Source of the DNA: Acidobacteriota bacterium
GTDB lineage: Bacteria; Acidobacteriota; Terriglobia; Acidiferrales; UBA7541
Reading direction: 5' to 3'
Assembly: GCA_018268785.1 (NCBI GenBank)
Contig: JAFDVY010000029.1
Coordinates: forward strand, 1-34,956
DNA length: 34,956 nucleotides
Shown here: positions 1 to 8,167 of the stretch, piece after piece
Layout of the letters: the number at the start of each line of letters is the position of its first letter
How positions within the stretch are numbered: position 1 is the stretch's first letter
The notes under the pieces: generated by a model
What the model was told of the DNA's origin: nothing
Database searches by the model: none
The model's input: the letters and a program-made list of their open reading frames with translations, nothing else
Translations under genes and position numbers: made by a program

Positions 1-1261
1 CGACCAGGCCGCGGCCGCCAGTGATTTGCTGGAATGCGGTGTTAAAGAAGCCGGCAAGCTGGCCGTGGGAAAAACCCTGGTGGAAGTTGCGGACCTTCCA
101 CAATTCCTTTTTGATGTAGCTGTTTTCGATTTTGGATTGGTAGGCGCTGAGCGTCTTGGCGGAGGTGTCGCCAGATTTGAGCGCTTCGAACGTGGTTTCG
201 GCGGCGAGCATGCCGCTTTTTATGGCGAGATGAACGCCTTTCAGTTTTTGCGAGTCGAGGAAGCTGCCGGAGTCTCCAACGATGAGGCCGCCATCGAAAT
301 AATTGCGCGGCATGGCGTACCAACCGCCGTAGGGGAGCGATTTGGCGCCGTAACGGACGAGTTTTCCATTTTCGAGAAGGTTCGCGACGAAGGGATTCGT
401 TTTCCATTTTTGAAATGTGGCGTGCGGATCGAAGCGCGGGTCGGCGTATTCGAGTGCGATGACAAGGCCGACGGAGACGCGATTGTTGGAGAGACCGTAG
501 ATCCAGCCGCCACCGTATATGGAAGACGGAACGGGAAACCCTAGCGTGTGCGCAACGTAGCCGGGTTTGATTTTTCCCGGTTGGATCTCCCAAAGTTCCT
601 TGATGCCTATGCCGTAACTTTGCGGATTGATGTTGTCGAGCTTCTTTTTTGCGACGAGTTCTTTGGTGAGCGAGCCGCGCGTGCCTTCCGCGAGTACGGT
701 AACTTTGGCTTTCAGTTCGTAGCCGGGCTGATAGTTGTCTTTCGGTTTGCCGTTTTTGTCGACGCCCTTGTCTTCGGTGATGACGCCGCCGATGCCGTCG
801 CGCTCGTAAATTAATTGCGCGCCGCCGAATTCCTTGAAGACGTTGACGCCGGCGGCTTCGACTTTTTCACCGAGCCATTTGACGAGTTTGCTGAGCGAGA
901 CGACGTAATTTCCGGTGTTGACGAAGGGCGGCGGCGTGATGGGAAAACGGAACGAGTTCTTCTCGGTGAAGAAAAGAGCGGCGGAATCGGTGACAGGTGT
1001 ATCGAGTGGTGCGGATTTTTCGAAGTCAGGCACGAGTTCCGCGAGAGCTTTTGGGTTCATGATGGCCCCGGAAAGCTGATGCGCGCCCAGTTCGCGGCCT
1101 TTTTCGAGGATGTAGATATTTTCCGCGGAGAGTTCAGGTTTCGCGCCGCTGGCGTTGTGGGCTTTGATCAGATTGGCGAGGTGTAGTGCGCAGGCGAGTC
1201 CGGCGGGGCCGGCGCCGACGATGAGAACGTCAGCTTCGAGTTGTTCGCGTTGGATGGTCAT
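1..1261 (-). CDS. Electron transfer flavoprotein-ubiquinone oxidoreductase (3' part cut by window edge)
   Basis: Reading the minus strand from the ATG at 1259-1261 gives an open frame of 420 residues that runs off the window start. The N-terminus (MTIQREQLEADVLIVGAGPAG) carries the GxGxxG dinucleotide-binding motif of FAD proteins. Further on are segments typical of ETF-QO, such as YGGGWIYGL, RNYFDGGLIVGDSGSFLD and GVHLAIKSGMLAAE. The family is usually about 550 residues, so roughly the last 130, including the 4Fe-4S cluster cysteines, lie outside. The enzyme takes electrons from reduced ETF and passes them to membrane quinone. It lies 70 bases downstream of etfA on the same strand, so the three genes probably work, and may be transcribed, together. 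Confidence 0.93.
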   Translation of the reverse strand, partial: MTIQREQLEADVLIVGAGPAGLACALHLANLIKAHNASGAKPELSAENIYILEKGRELGAHQLSGAIMNPKALAELVPDFEKSAPLDTPVTDSAALFFTEKNSFRFPITPPPFVNTGNYVVSLSKLVKWLGEKVEAAGVNVFKEFGGAQLIYERDGIGGVITEDKGVDKNGKPKDNYQPGYELKAKVTVLAEGTRGSLTKELVAKKKLDNINPQSYGIGIKELWEIQPGKIKPGYVAHTLGFPVPSSIYGGGWIYGLSNNRVSVGLVIALEYADPRFDPHATFQKWKTNPFVANLLENGKLVRYGAKSLPYGGWYAMPRNYFDGGLIVGDSGSFLDSQKLKGVHLAIKSGMLAAETTFEALKSGDTSAKTLSAYQSKIENSYIKKELWKVRNFHQGFSHGQLAGFFNTAFQQITGGRGLV

Positions 1262-1331
1262 ATTGCGGCTAGTTTAGCAGATGGGAAGAGCGTAACTTTG
1301 GCGACATACAAAGCCCGCCGAGCAAATTGGA

Positions 1332-2315
1332 CTACTTCGCTTTTTGCAGCTCTTCGGTGAGGGCGGGCATGATTTCGAAGATGTCTCCGACGACGCCGTA
1401 GTCGGCGATTTCGAAGATGGGTGCGTTCTGGTCTTTGTTGATGGCGACGATAGTGCGCGCGCCCTTCATTCCGACGACGTGCTGAATCGCGCCGCTGATC
1501 CCAAGCGCGAGGTAAAGCTTTGGCGCGACCGTCTGGCCGGAGCTGCCGATCTGGCGCTCCATGGGGAGCCAGCCTTCATCGCAAATTGGACGCGAGGCGG
1601 CAATCTCCGCGCCCATCGCTTTGGCGACGGCTTCAGCTTGCGGAATATTTTCGGGCGCTTTGATGCCGCGGCCAATGGCGACGATGAGCGGAGCTTGGGT
1701 GAGGTCGACGGCGGACTTTGCTTCTTTGAAAAGTTCCAGCGGCTTGGTACGAATTTGCGCCGCGTCGAGTTGAACGCTCGCTGAATTGATTGGCGCTTTG
1801 CCGGAGGCGTGCGCTTGCACGAGATCGGCGCGAAATGCACCAGCTTGAAATGACGCAAACCATGGGCCAGCGCCCAGGAAGGAAACGTCGGCGACGGTTT
1901 TGCCTTGAAACATCTGGCGAACGAAAACGAGCTTTCCATTTTCGGAGCGATAGCCGACGCAGTCGCCGATCATGCCCTTGCCGAGCGATGCGGCGAGTTT
2001 CGGCGCAAAATCGCGGACCTGATAGGTATGCGGGAAAAGGACGAGATCGGGCTTCGCGGACTCGATGAGCTGCTTGAGCGCGATGCAGTAGCCGTCTGGC
2101 GTGTAGTCGGCGAGCAGGTCGTGTTCGACAGAGAGAACTTCGGCGACAGCCTTTGCGGCTAGTTCATCGGCGAACGTGACGATCCCTTTGCCCAAAACTG
2201 CCGTGCTGACGCTGCCGTTTGTTGCGCCAGCAATTTGTTGCGCTGCGGCGAGCGTTTCAAAACTCGCATTGTTCCATTTGCCTTGGCGATGTTCGGCGAC
2301 GACGAGGATTTTCAT
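1332..2315 (-). CDS. etfA: Electron transfer flavoprotein alpha subunit
   Basis: The 327-residue protein starts MKILVVAEHRQGKWN and ends with the FAD-binding domain conserved in EtfA: GSSGQTVAPKLYLALGISGA, then VGMKGARTIVAINKDQNAP, then DYGVVGDIFEIMPAL. An N-terminal alpha/beta domain of about 190 residues precedes it. The open frame continues upstream to 2600, but that extension overlaps etfB in another frame. The ATG at 2313-2315 lies two bases after the etfB stop, which is the expected coupled start. EtfAB is a soluble heterodimer that carries electrons from acyl-CoA and other dehydrogenases to ETF-QO, which is encoded next downstream. Length is normal for the family. Confidence 0.95.
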   Translation of the reverse strand: MKILVVAEHRQGKWNNASFETLAAAQQIAGATNGSVSTAVLGKGIVTFADELAAKAVAEVLSVEHDLLADYTPDGYCIALKQLIESAKPDLVLFPHTYQVRDFAPKLAASLGKGMIGDCVGYRSENGKLVFVRQMFQGKTVADVSFLGAGPWFASFQAGAFRADLVQAHASGKAPINSASVQLDAAQIRTKPLELFKEAKSAVDLTQAPLIVAIGRGIKAPENIPQAEAVAKAMGAEIAASRPICDEGWLPMERQIGSSGQTVAPKLYLALGISGAIQHVVGMKGARTIVAINKDQNAPIFEIADYGVVGDIFEIMPALTEELQKAK

Positions 2316-2317
2316 GG

Positions 2318-3082
2318 TCAGATCACCCTCGCTTCGAATTTGAGTTTTTCGACGAGTTTGGCGGCCATTTCCTTTGGCGTGCCAGTGAGGAATTCGGTTT
2401 TCTTCGTCTTGCTTGGAACGTAAATTTTCTCGACGCGCTGCGTCGGTTCGCTGATCACGCCAAGCGATTCGCGCGTAACCGTAGCGATTTCTTTTTTCTT
2501 GGCCGCCATGATGCCCTTGAGCGTGGCGTAACGCACTTTGTTGATGCCGGATTGGATCGAGAGCACTGCGGGCAGCGGACATTCGACCCACTGGAACCAT
2601 CCGGCTTCGAGTTCGCGCTTCAATTTCAGTTTTCCGCCCGTCGCTTCGATCGCCATGATGATCGTGGCGTGGGGCCGATCGAGTTCGGCGGCCATGAGCA
2701 CGCCGGTCTGGCCGAAGCCCTGGTCGTCGCTTTGGAGGCCGGTAAGGATGAGGTCGGCGTTTTCATTTTTTACTGCGGCTGCAAGCGATTTTCCCGCAGC
2801 GAGCGGATCGAGCTCGAAGAATTTGTCATCGGCGATGTGGATGCCGCGGTCGGCGCCTTTTGCTAGCGCTTCCTTGATCGTTTGCTTGACTCGTTCGGGC
2901 CCCATCGAGAGTGCAATCACTTCGCCGCCGTGCTTTTCCTTGAGGCGCAGGGCTTCTTCGAGGGCAAAGCTGTCCGGCTCGTTCATTTCAAAGCCGATGT
3001 CGGATTCCTTGATCCAGCTACCGGCGATGGCGAGCGGCGCGTCTTTGGCCGGCACCTGCTTGATGCAAACGATAATTTTCAT
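2318..3082 (-). CDS. etfB: Electron transfer flavoprotein beta subunit
   Basis: The 254-residue protein begins MKIIVCIKQVPAKDAPL, the usual EtfB N-terminus, and shows the family segments FEMNEPDSFALEEALRLKE, GGEVIALSMGP and ADLILTGLQSDDQGFGQTG, an AMP/adenine-binding region. A short AAGG stretch precedes the ATG. It is the first gene of the etfBA unit, and a TIR-bounded repeat lies just upstream. It pairs with EtfA to form the soluble electron carrier. Length and domain content are normal. Confidence 0.95.
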   Translation of the reverse strand: MKIIVCIKQVPAKDAPLAIAGSWIKESDIGFEMNEPDSFALEEALRLKEKHGGEVIALSMGPERVKQTIKEALAKGADRGIHIADDKFFELDPLAAGKSLAAAVKNENADLILTGLQSDDQGFGQTGVLMAAELDRPHATIIMAIEATGGKLKLKRELEAGWFQWVECPLPAVLSIQSGINKVRYATLKGIMAAKKKEIATVTRESLGVISEPTQRVEKIYVPSKTKKTEFLTGTPKEMAAKLVEKLKFEARVI

Positions 3083-3098
3083 GGAATATTGCCTTGTT

Positions 3099-3187
3099 TG
3101 TCATTCCGAGCGAAGCGAGGAATCTGCTTTTCTCTATGCAACGAAGAAAAACAGGCTCCTCGGGCAAACAACGCCCTCGGAATGACA
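3099..3187. repeat. 89-bp MITE-like intergenic repeat with 12-bp perfect terminal inverted repeats
   Basis: The element begins TGTCATTCCGAG and ends CTCGGAATGACA, an exact inverted repeat of 12 bases. It fills most of the gap between etfB and fabF. Its left 37 bases (3099-3135) occur again, identical and inverted, at 33624-33660. More diverged relatives end in a similar GGAATGACA at 7022-7070 and 18801-18851. No coding capacity is seen. Confidence 0.8.
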
Positions 3188-3203
3188 GGTTGGTCGTCAG
3201 CGC

Positions 3204-4454
3204 TTACTTTCCTGTCCAGCGCTTGAAAATCAAAGCGGCGTTTGTGCCGCCGAAGCCGAAGGAATTCGAAAGCGCGTAATCGACGGTGTGTTTGCGCGCG
3301 ACGTTTGGAACATAGTCGAGATCACATTCGGGATCGGGATTGAATTGATTGATGGTTGGCGGGAGGATTCCGTCGCGTAAAGCGAGGGCGCTGATGCCGG
3401 CTTCGAGGCCGCCAGCGCCGCCGAGCAAATGTCCCGTCATGGATTTTGTCGAGCTAACCGGAAGCTTCTTTGAAATTGCGCGGTCGCCGAAGAGGCGCTT
3501 CATTGCAGTAGTTTCGATGGCATCGCCGATCGGCGTAGAAGTGCCGTGCGCGTTGACGTAGCCGATGTCGTCGGGCGAGAGCTTTGCGTCTTTCAGCGCT
3601 GCGCGCATTACGCGAAATGCTCCGTCGCCGTTTTCGACGGGCTGCGTGATGTGGTACGCGTCGCCGGACATTCCGTAGCCCACGATTTCGGCAACGATAG
3701 GAGCATTGCGGCGCTGCGCGTGTTCCAGCGATTCGAGCACGAGAATTCCGCAGCCTTCGCCAACTACAAAACCATCACGGTCGCGATCAAAGGGCCGGCT
3801 CGCCGTGGCAGGATCGTCATTGCGCGTGGAAAGCGCGCGCATGGAGGCGAATCCGCCGACGCCCATCGGAGTGATCGTAGCTTCCGTGCCGCCGCAAATC
3901 ATCATTTCCGCGGCGCCGCGTTCGATAATCTTGAAGGAATCGCCAATGGAATGAGCCGACGCTGAGCAAGCAGTGGCTGTGGCGGAGTTCGGACCCTTTG
4001 CGCCGTAACGAATCGAGATGTGGCCGCTGGCGAGATTGATGATTGCCGAGGGGATAAAGAACGGGGAGATTTTTCCAGGACCGCCACTGGTGAGCTTGAT
4101 GTGTTCGCGCTCGATGATATCGAATCCGCCGATGCCGGACGCAACGTACACGCCCACTTCTTCGAGGTCCGACTGCTCAGGCTTCCACTGCGCCGCTTTG
4201 ACGGCGAAATCCGCTCCGGCCAGCGCGATCTGGATGAAGCGGCCCATCTTCTTGAGTTCTTTTTTCTCGATCCACTGGAGCGGATCGAAATTCTTCACTT
4301 CGCCGGCGATGGTGCAGTCGAAGCCGGTGGTATCGAAATGCGTAATCGGACCAATGCCGCTGACGCCGGCGACGAGGTTTTTCCAGCTTTCCTCGGTGCC
4401 GATGCCCAATGCACAGACAAGTCCAACGCCCGTGACTACAACCCGGCGAGTCAA
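3204..4454 (-). CDS. fabF: Beta-ketoacyl-ACP synthase II
   Basis: The 416-residue protein has the condensing-enzyme catalytic triad at the positions usual for FabF: Cys163 in TACSASAHS, His303 in NAHGTSTPIGD and His342 in MTGHLLGGAGG. It elongates acyl-ACP with malonyl-ACP in the cytoplasm. The start is a TTG at 4452-4454. It is chosen because it gives the normal MTRRVVVTGVG N-terminus and follows a GGTGAAGGA ribosome site at a good distance. It lies 48 bases after acpP and is the last gene of the fab operon in this direction, before a repeat that separates it from etfB. Confidence 0.95.
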   Translation of the reverse strand: MTRRVVVTGVGLVCALGIGTEESWKNLVAGVSGIGPITHFDTTGFDCTIAGEVKNFDPLQWIEKKELKKMGRFIQIALAGADFAVKAAQWKPEQSDLEEVGVYVASGIGGFDIIEREHIKLTSGGPGKISPFFIPSAIINLASGHISIRYGAKGPNSATATACSASAHSIGDSFKIIERGAAEMMICGGTEATITPMGVGGFASMRALSTRNDDPATASRPFDRDRDGFVVGEGCGILVLESLEHAQRRNAPIVAEIVGYGMSGDAYHITQPVENGDGAFRVMRAALKDAKLSPDDIGYVNAHGTSTPIGDAIETTAMKRLFGDRAISKKLPVSSTKSMTGHLLGGAGGLEAGISALALRDGILPPTINQFNPDPECDLDYVPNVARKHTVDYALSNSFGFGGTNAALIFKRWTGK

Positions 4455-4502
4455 CGTTCCTTCACCTCTGTTGATTTGAAATATCCCGCGGCGAGGCCGC
4501 CG

Positions 4503-4745
4503 TTACTTGGATTTGGCGTGCTTATCGATATATTCGATGGCATCTTTCACCGTGGCCATCTTCTCGGCGTCCTCGTCCGGAACTTCAATGCCGAACGCTT
4601 CTTCAAACGCCATCACCAATTCCACCTGGTCGAGCGAATCGGCGCCCAGGTCGTCCACGAAGGACGCGGTGGGCGTGACTTCCGCCTCGTCCACACCGAG
4701 CTGCTCGACGATAATCTGCTTAACGCGTTCTTCTACGCTGGCCAT
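4503..4745 (-). CDS. acpP: Acyl carrier protein
   Basis: The protein is a canonical 80-residue [23 protein letters not shown] at the start, with the phosphopantetheine attachment site Ser37 in [14 protein letters not shown]. It carries growing acyl chains through fatty acid synthesis. The frame is open upstream to 4823, but the ATG at 4743-4745 follows a strong GGAGGAAATAGGA ribosome site and gives the standard ACP length. It has its own sigma70-type promoter at 4870-4898 in addition to read-through from fabG, which fits the high demand for ACP. Confidence 0.97.
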   Translation of the reverse strand: MASVEERVKQIIVEQLGVDEAEVTPTASFVDDLGADSLDQVELVMAFEEAFGIEVPDEDAEKMATVKDAIEYIDKHAKSK

Positions 4746-4869
4746 TCCTATTTCCTCCGTCCCGACTGGGCGGGACTTGTTTTCTGAGTTTCTACCCTGA
4801 GGCGCAGATAGTGCCAGCGCCAAGCTCTGTAGTTATACCCTGTTTTTGGCCTTACCAGGCAACCCGACT

Positions 4870-4898
4870 ATTCTAGAGAGACCCTACCATAAGGTCAA
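4870..4898 (-). promoter_or_regulatory. Sigma70-type promoter for acpP-fabF
   Basis: On the minus strand TTGACC (4893-4898) and TAGAAT (4870-4875) are separated by exactly 17 bases. Each box matches the consensus at five of six positions. The -35 box overlaps the TGA stop of the upstream ACP-like gene. Transcription would start near 4863 and give a leader of about 115 bases for acpP. Confidence 0.7.
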
Positions 4899-5092
4899 CT
4901 TTTGCGGCTGTTTTTCAAACTAGAATCCAATCCCTCTTCTAAGCCGACACAGACTTCGACCAAATCTAGAGAATCTCCTTCTTGCTCTCCAACGAGATCG
5001 ATGGCTTTGTCATCGAGATGCAGCTGACCAGCCAGCATTTTCCTCGCATCATCCCATTCGGGCAGGTGACGGAACTTCCCAATCTCAACCAT
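4895..5092 (-). CDS. Short ACP-like protein between fabG and acpP
   Basis: The 65-residue protein is not identical to AcpP. It carries a recognisable phosphopantetheine motif, EGDSLDLVEVCVGLEEG, with the candidate Ser at position 41. Helices I and II of an ACP can be accommodated, but the protein stops where helices III and IV would begin, so it is shorter than the usual 75-85 residues. The ATG at 5090-5092 lies only 9 bases after the fabG stop, so it is almost certainly co-transcribed with fabG. No frameshifted continuation is visible after its stop, and the sequence there forms the acpP promoter. It may be a reduced accessory ACP, a regulator, or a decaying duplicate. The ACP relationship rests on the motif and context. 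Confidence 0.7.
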   Translation of the reverse strand: MVEIGKFRHLPEWDDARKMLAGQLHLDDKAIDLVGEQEGDSLDLVEVCVGLEEGLDSSLKNSRKS

Positions 5093-5101
5093 AAACAGCC
5101 T

Positions 5102-5848
5102 CTACGCCAGATGCATGCCGCCGTTTACATTTAGGACGTGGCCGGTGATGTAACCCGCCTCGTCGCTGGCCAAGAACACGATCGCGGCGGTAACGTCGCG
5201 AGGCTTGCCCATGCGGCCGAGTGGAATGCGCTTGTTTAGTTCTTCTTTCACGGTGTCCGAGAGCACGTCGGTCATGGGTGTTTCGATGAAGCCCGGCGCG
5301 ACGGCGTTGACGGTGATATTGCGCGAGGCGATTTCGATTGCCGTGGCTTTGGTGAGGCCGATGAGGCCAGCTTTTGCGGCAACGTAGTTGGCCTGGCCTG
5401 CGTTTCCGCTTTGTGCCACAACGGACGAGATATTGATGATTCGACCGGCGCGCGCTCGCATCATGACCGCAAGTGCTTGCTGTGTGCACAAATGTGCGCC
5501 GGTGAGATTCGTCTTGATCACGGCTTCCCAATCTTCGAGCTTCATGCGCATCGAAAGTCCGTCGCGGGTGATGGCGGCGTTGTTGACCAAAATATCGAGC
5601 TTGCCGAATTTTTCGAGGACTTGTTTGAAGCCGGCTTTGATTTGTTCTGCGTCGGCAACGTCCATTTTCACGGCAAAGGCTTCGCCGCCCGCCGCTGCGA
5701 TTTCGCTGACTAGCGCTGCAAGTTTTTCTTCGTTGCGTGCGGCAACGGCGACCTTTGCTCCTGCTTCGGCTAACGCGAGCGCGGTGTCGCGGCCAATTCC
5801 CTGCGATGCACCCGTCACCAGCGCGACTTTGTCTTTTAGGCTGAACAT
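5102..5848 (-). CDS. fabG: 3-oxoacyl-ACP reductase
   Basis: The 248-residue protein is a classical short-chain dehydrogenase: cofactor motif TGASQGIG at residues 12-19, NNAA at 89-92, catalytic Ser142, and YVAAK with Tyr155 and Lys159. It ends VLNVNGGMHLA, as FabG does. It reduces 3-oxoacyl-ACP with NADPH in the fatty acid elongation cycle. The operon setting between fabD and acpP supports FabG over other SDR enzymes. A GGAAAGG ribosome site precedes the ATG at 5846-5848. Confidence 0.94.
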   Translation of the reverse strand: MFSLKDKVALVTGASQGIGRDTALALAEAGAKVAVAARNEEKLAALVSEIAAAGGEAFAVKMDVADAEQIKAGFKQVLEKFGKLDILVNNAAITRDGLSMRMKLEDWEAVIKTNLTGAHLCTQQALAVMMRARAGRIINISSVVAQSGNAGQANYVAAKAGLIGLTKATAIEIASRNITVNAVAPGFIETPMTDVLSDTVKEELNKRIPLGRMGKPRDVTAAIVFLASDEAGYITGHVLNVNGGMHLA

Positions 5849-5868
5849 CCAATTCGGACCTTTCCAAC

Positions 5869-6022
5869 AGTTTTAAGTCATAAGTTCTAAGTTTTAAGTA
5901 CGAGGCAAAAGAAATTAGGGATCGTTATTTCGTTGTAACTAACCGCACCCTTTCTGCCTCGCACGCGGTGAAGAATCCATCTTCTTCCCTGACTTATGAC
6001 TTAAAACTTACAACTCAAAACT
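5869..6022. repeat. Inverted pair of AAGT-rich repeats in the fabG-fabD gap
   Basis: The left arm at 5869-5900 is made of AAGTTTTAAGT/CATAAGTTCT-like units. The right arm at 5990-6022 is its near inverse complement (GACTTATGACTTAAAACTTA). Between the arms, CGAGGCA (5902-5908) and TGCCTCG (5955-5961) are also inverted. The arrangement occupies nearly the whole 179-base gap and resembles a small non-coding mobile or palindromic element. It could form a large hairpin in the fab transcript. Confidence 0.6.
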
Positions 6023-6027
6023 TTGTG

Positions 6028-6981
6028 CTACGCAGCGTCAGCTTTGGCCGCTGCGATTTTCTCCAGCGTCGTGGCCAAACTTTTTTCGTCCTCGATATTG
6101 AGTGCGGCTACGGAGCGTTCAATCTGCCGCAAGAGGCCGGTCAGTACGCGACCCGGGCCGACTTCGACGAATGTGTTCACGCCTTCGTCAACCATCAGGC
6201 GGATGGACCCTTCCCAGAGCACAGGAGCGGATACCTGGCGAACCAAGGCATCGCGAGCCTCTTCGCCCTTTTCAATGGTATCCGCGTCAACATTCGTTAC
6301 GAGCGGAAAGCGCAGATCCGAAAACTGCACACTCTGCAAATCTTTCGCCAGCCTCTCCTGCGCTGGCATCATCAACGCGGAATGAAAGGGCGCGGATACA
6401 GGCAGCATCACGGCGCGCTTTGCGCCAAGCTGCGAAGCAATTTCCGTGGCGCGCTTTACCGCGCCGGCATGGCCTGAAATTACGGTCTGTTCGGGCGAAT
6501 TCAGGTTTGCAGCGGAGCAAACTTCGCCTTCGGCGGCTTTCTGGCAGGCATCGGCTACAACGGCGTGGGAAATCCCAAGGATCGCGGCCATCGCGCCGGC
6601 GCCTTGCGGCACAGCTTCCTGCATATAAGTGCCGCGTTTGCGCACAAGCTGTACTGCATCCGAAAATTTCAGCGCCCCGGCAGCGACGAGAGCGGAATAT
6701 TCTCCGAGGCTGTGCCCAGCGACAAAGTCCGGCGTTAAGCCTTTTTCTTCCGCAACGCGAAACACGGCAACGGAGCAGGTCAAAATTGCAGGCTGCGTAT
6801 TCGCCGTAAGCCTTAGCTCGTCTTCCGTGCCTTCAAAGCACATTTTAGAAATGGAAAAGCCAAGCGCCTTGTCCGCTTCCTCAAAGACGGCGCGCGCGGA
6901 CGGATATTTTTCCGCGAGTTCGCGGCCCATGCCGGGGTATTGCGATGCTTGCCCTGGAAATACGAACGCTACTTTTCCCAT
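6028..6981 (-). CDS. fabD: Malonyl-CoA:ACP transacylase
   Basis: The 317-residue protein starts MGKVAFVFPGQASQYPGMG and has the nucleophile Ser91 in GHSLGEYSAL and His200 in VSAPFHSALM, the catalytic pair of FabD. It loads malonyl groups onto ACP. It follows plsX directly, with a 122-base repeat-containing gap where many bacteria carry fabH. Length is normal. Confidence 0.95.
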   Translation of the reverse strand: MGKVAFVFPGQASQYPGMGRELAEKYPSARAVFEEADKALGFSISKMCFEGTEDELRLTANTQPAILTCSVAVFRVAEEKGLTPDFVAGHSLGEYSALVAAGALKFSDAVQLVRKRGTYMQEAVPQGAGAMAAILGISHAVVADACQKAAEGEVCSAANLNSPEQTVISGHAGAVKRATEIASQLGAKRAVMLPVSAPFHSALMMPAQERLAKDLQSVQFSDLRFPLVTNVDADTIEKGEEARDALVRQVSAPVLWEGSIRLMVDEGVNTFVEVGPGRVLTGLLRQIERSVAALNIEDEKSLATTLEKIAAAKADAA

Positions 6982-7021
6982 GATCTCTCTACCTCTGCGA
7001 GTCGCATGCCGCCAGCTCCGT

Positions 7022-7070
7022 CAGACAGAAAAAGCAGATTTCTCGGGCAAAAGCGGCCTTCGAAATGACA
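7022..7070. repeat. Diverged half copy of the GGAATGACA repeat
   Basis: The sequence AAGCAGATTTCTCGGGCAAA followed by CTTCGAAATGACA resembles the right arm of the 3099-3187 element. It lies in the fabD-plsX gap, and the left arm is not recognisable. Confidence 0.5.
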
Positions 7071-7103
7071 AACAGGATGTTTCCACATCGCTGCAAGTCT
7101 CCG

Positions 7104-8117
7104 TCACGTCCCCGCGCTTGTTGCGTACAGCCCCTGTTCAATCTTTTCGTTGATGTTCGCCTTGGCGAGCCCGGCAGCCACGCGAATCGCATTTTTTACG
7201 GCGTTGGCGTTCGACCGTCCGTGGCCGATCACGCAAACTCCGCGCACGCCGAGCAGCGGCGCGCCGCCATATTCGGTGTAATCAATCTTCTTCTTTAGCC
7301 CGCGAAACGCGCCCTGAGACAGCATCGCCGCAAACTGCGTAATCAACGAATCCTTGAGCGATTTCTTCAGCAGCCCGAAAATCTGTACTGCCAAGCCTTC
7401 GCAAATCTTCAGCGCGATGTTTCCGACAAATCCGTCGCACACAATCACGTCCACTTCGCCCGAAAAAAGATCCCCGCCTTCGACGTTTCCCATGTAGTAC
7501 AGATGAGTCTTCTTCAGGCGATTGTGCACCTCGCGGGTCAATTCGTTGCCCTTGCTCTCTTCTTCGCCAATCGAAAGCAATCCCACACGCGGCTTCTTGT
7601 GGCCATGCGCAAATGTGGCGCGGTAATAGATGTCTCCCATCACCGCGAACTGCACGAGATGCTCCGGCTTCGAGTCCACATTCGCGCCCACGTCGAGCAG
7701 AACGCTGACTCCGCCCTTTGCGTTTGGAAACGGCGCCGCAAGCGCGACGCGATCCACACTTTCGAGGGTGCCGAGCAAAAACCGGGCGACCGTCATCACC
7801 GCTCCCGTATTTCCCGCGCTGACCATCCCATGCGCCTTCGCTTCCCGCACCAGACGCGCAGCCACGTGCACCGACGAATCCTTCTTCCGGCGGAACGCCT
7901 GCGCGGGGTGATCGTCCATCGTAATCACCTCGCTCGCGGGCACAATCTCAATCGGCAGATTGGCAGGAGTGTGTTTCGTCATCTCCGCCCGGATTGCCGA
8001 AGGCTGCCCCACCAGCAACACGCGCACCCCCAGCTCGCGTGCAGCCAGCACACTGCCTTCGACTTCGGGGCGGGGGGCGTTATCCCCTCCCATCGCGTCC
8101 ACGGCAATTGTGATCAT
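7104..8117 (-). CDS. plsX: Phosphate acyltransferase
   Basis: The 337-residue protein begins MITIAVDAMGGDNAP, the diagnostic PlsX N-terminus. It also has GNTGAVM, RPGLL-like and CDGFVGNI segments and ends with the typical NAIRVA-containing tail. PlsX makes acyl-phosphate from acyl-ACP, the acyl donor for PlsY in phospholipid synthesis. It lies between rpmF and fabD, the usual order in this operon, 50 bases after rpmF. Confidence 0.95.
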   Translation of the reverse strand: MITIAVDAMGGDNAPRPEVEGSVLAARELGVRVLLVGQPSAIRAEMTKHTPANLPIEIVPASEVITMDDHPAQAFRRKKDSSVHVAARLVREAKAHGMVSAGNTGAVMTVARFLLGTLESVDRVALAAPFPNAKGGVSVLLDVGANVDSKPEHLVQFAVMGDIYYRATFAHGHKKPRVGLLSIGEEESKGNELTREVHNRLKKTHLYYMGNVEGGDLFSGEVDVIVCDGFVGNIALKICEGLAVQIFGLLKKSLKDSLITQFAAMLSQGAFRGLKKKIDYTEYGGAPLLGVRGVCVIGHGRSNANAVKNAIRVAAGLAKANINEKIEQGLYATSAGT

Positions 8118-8167
8118 GGGGACTGGTTACCGCTCTGCTCGGAATGCGTGCAAACAAACCCTGGCGA

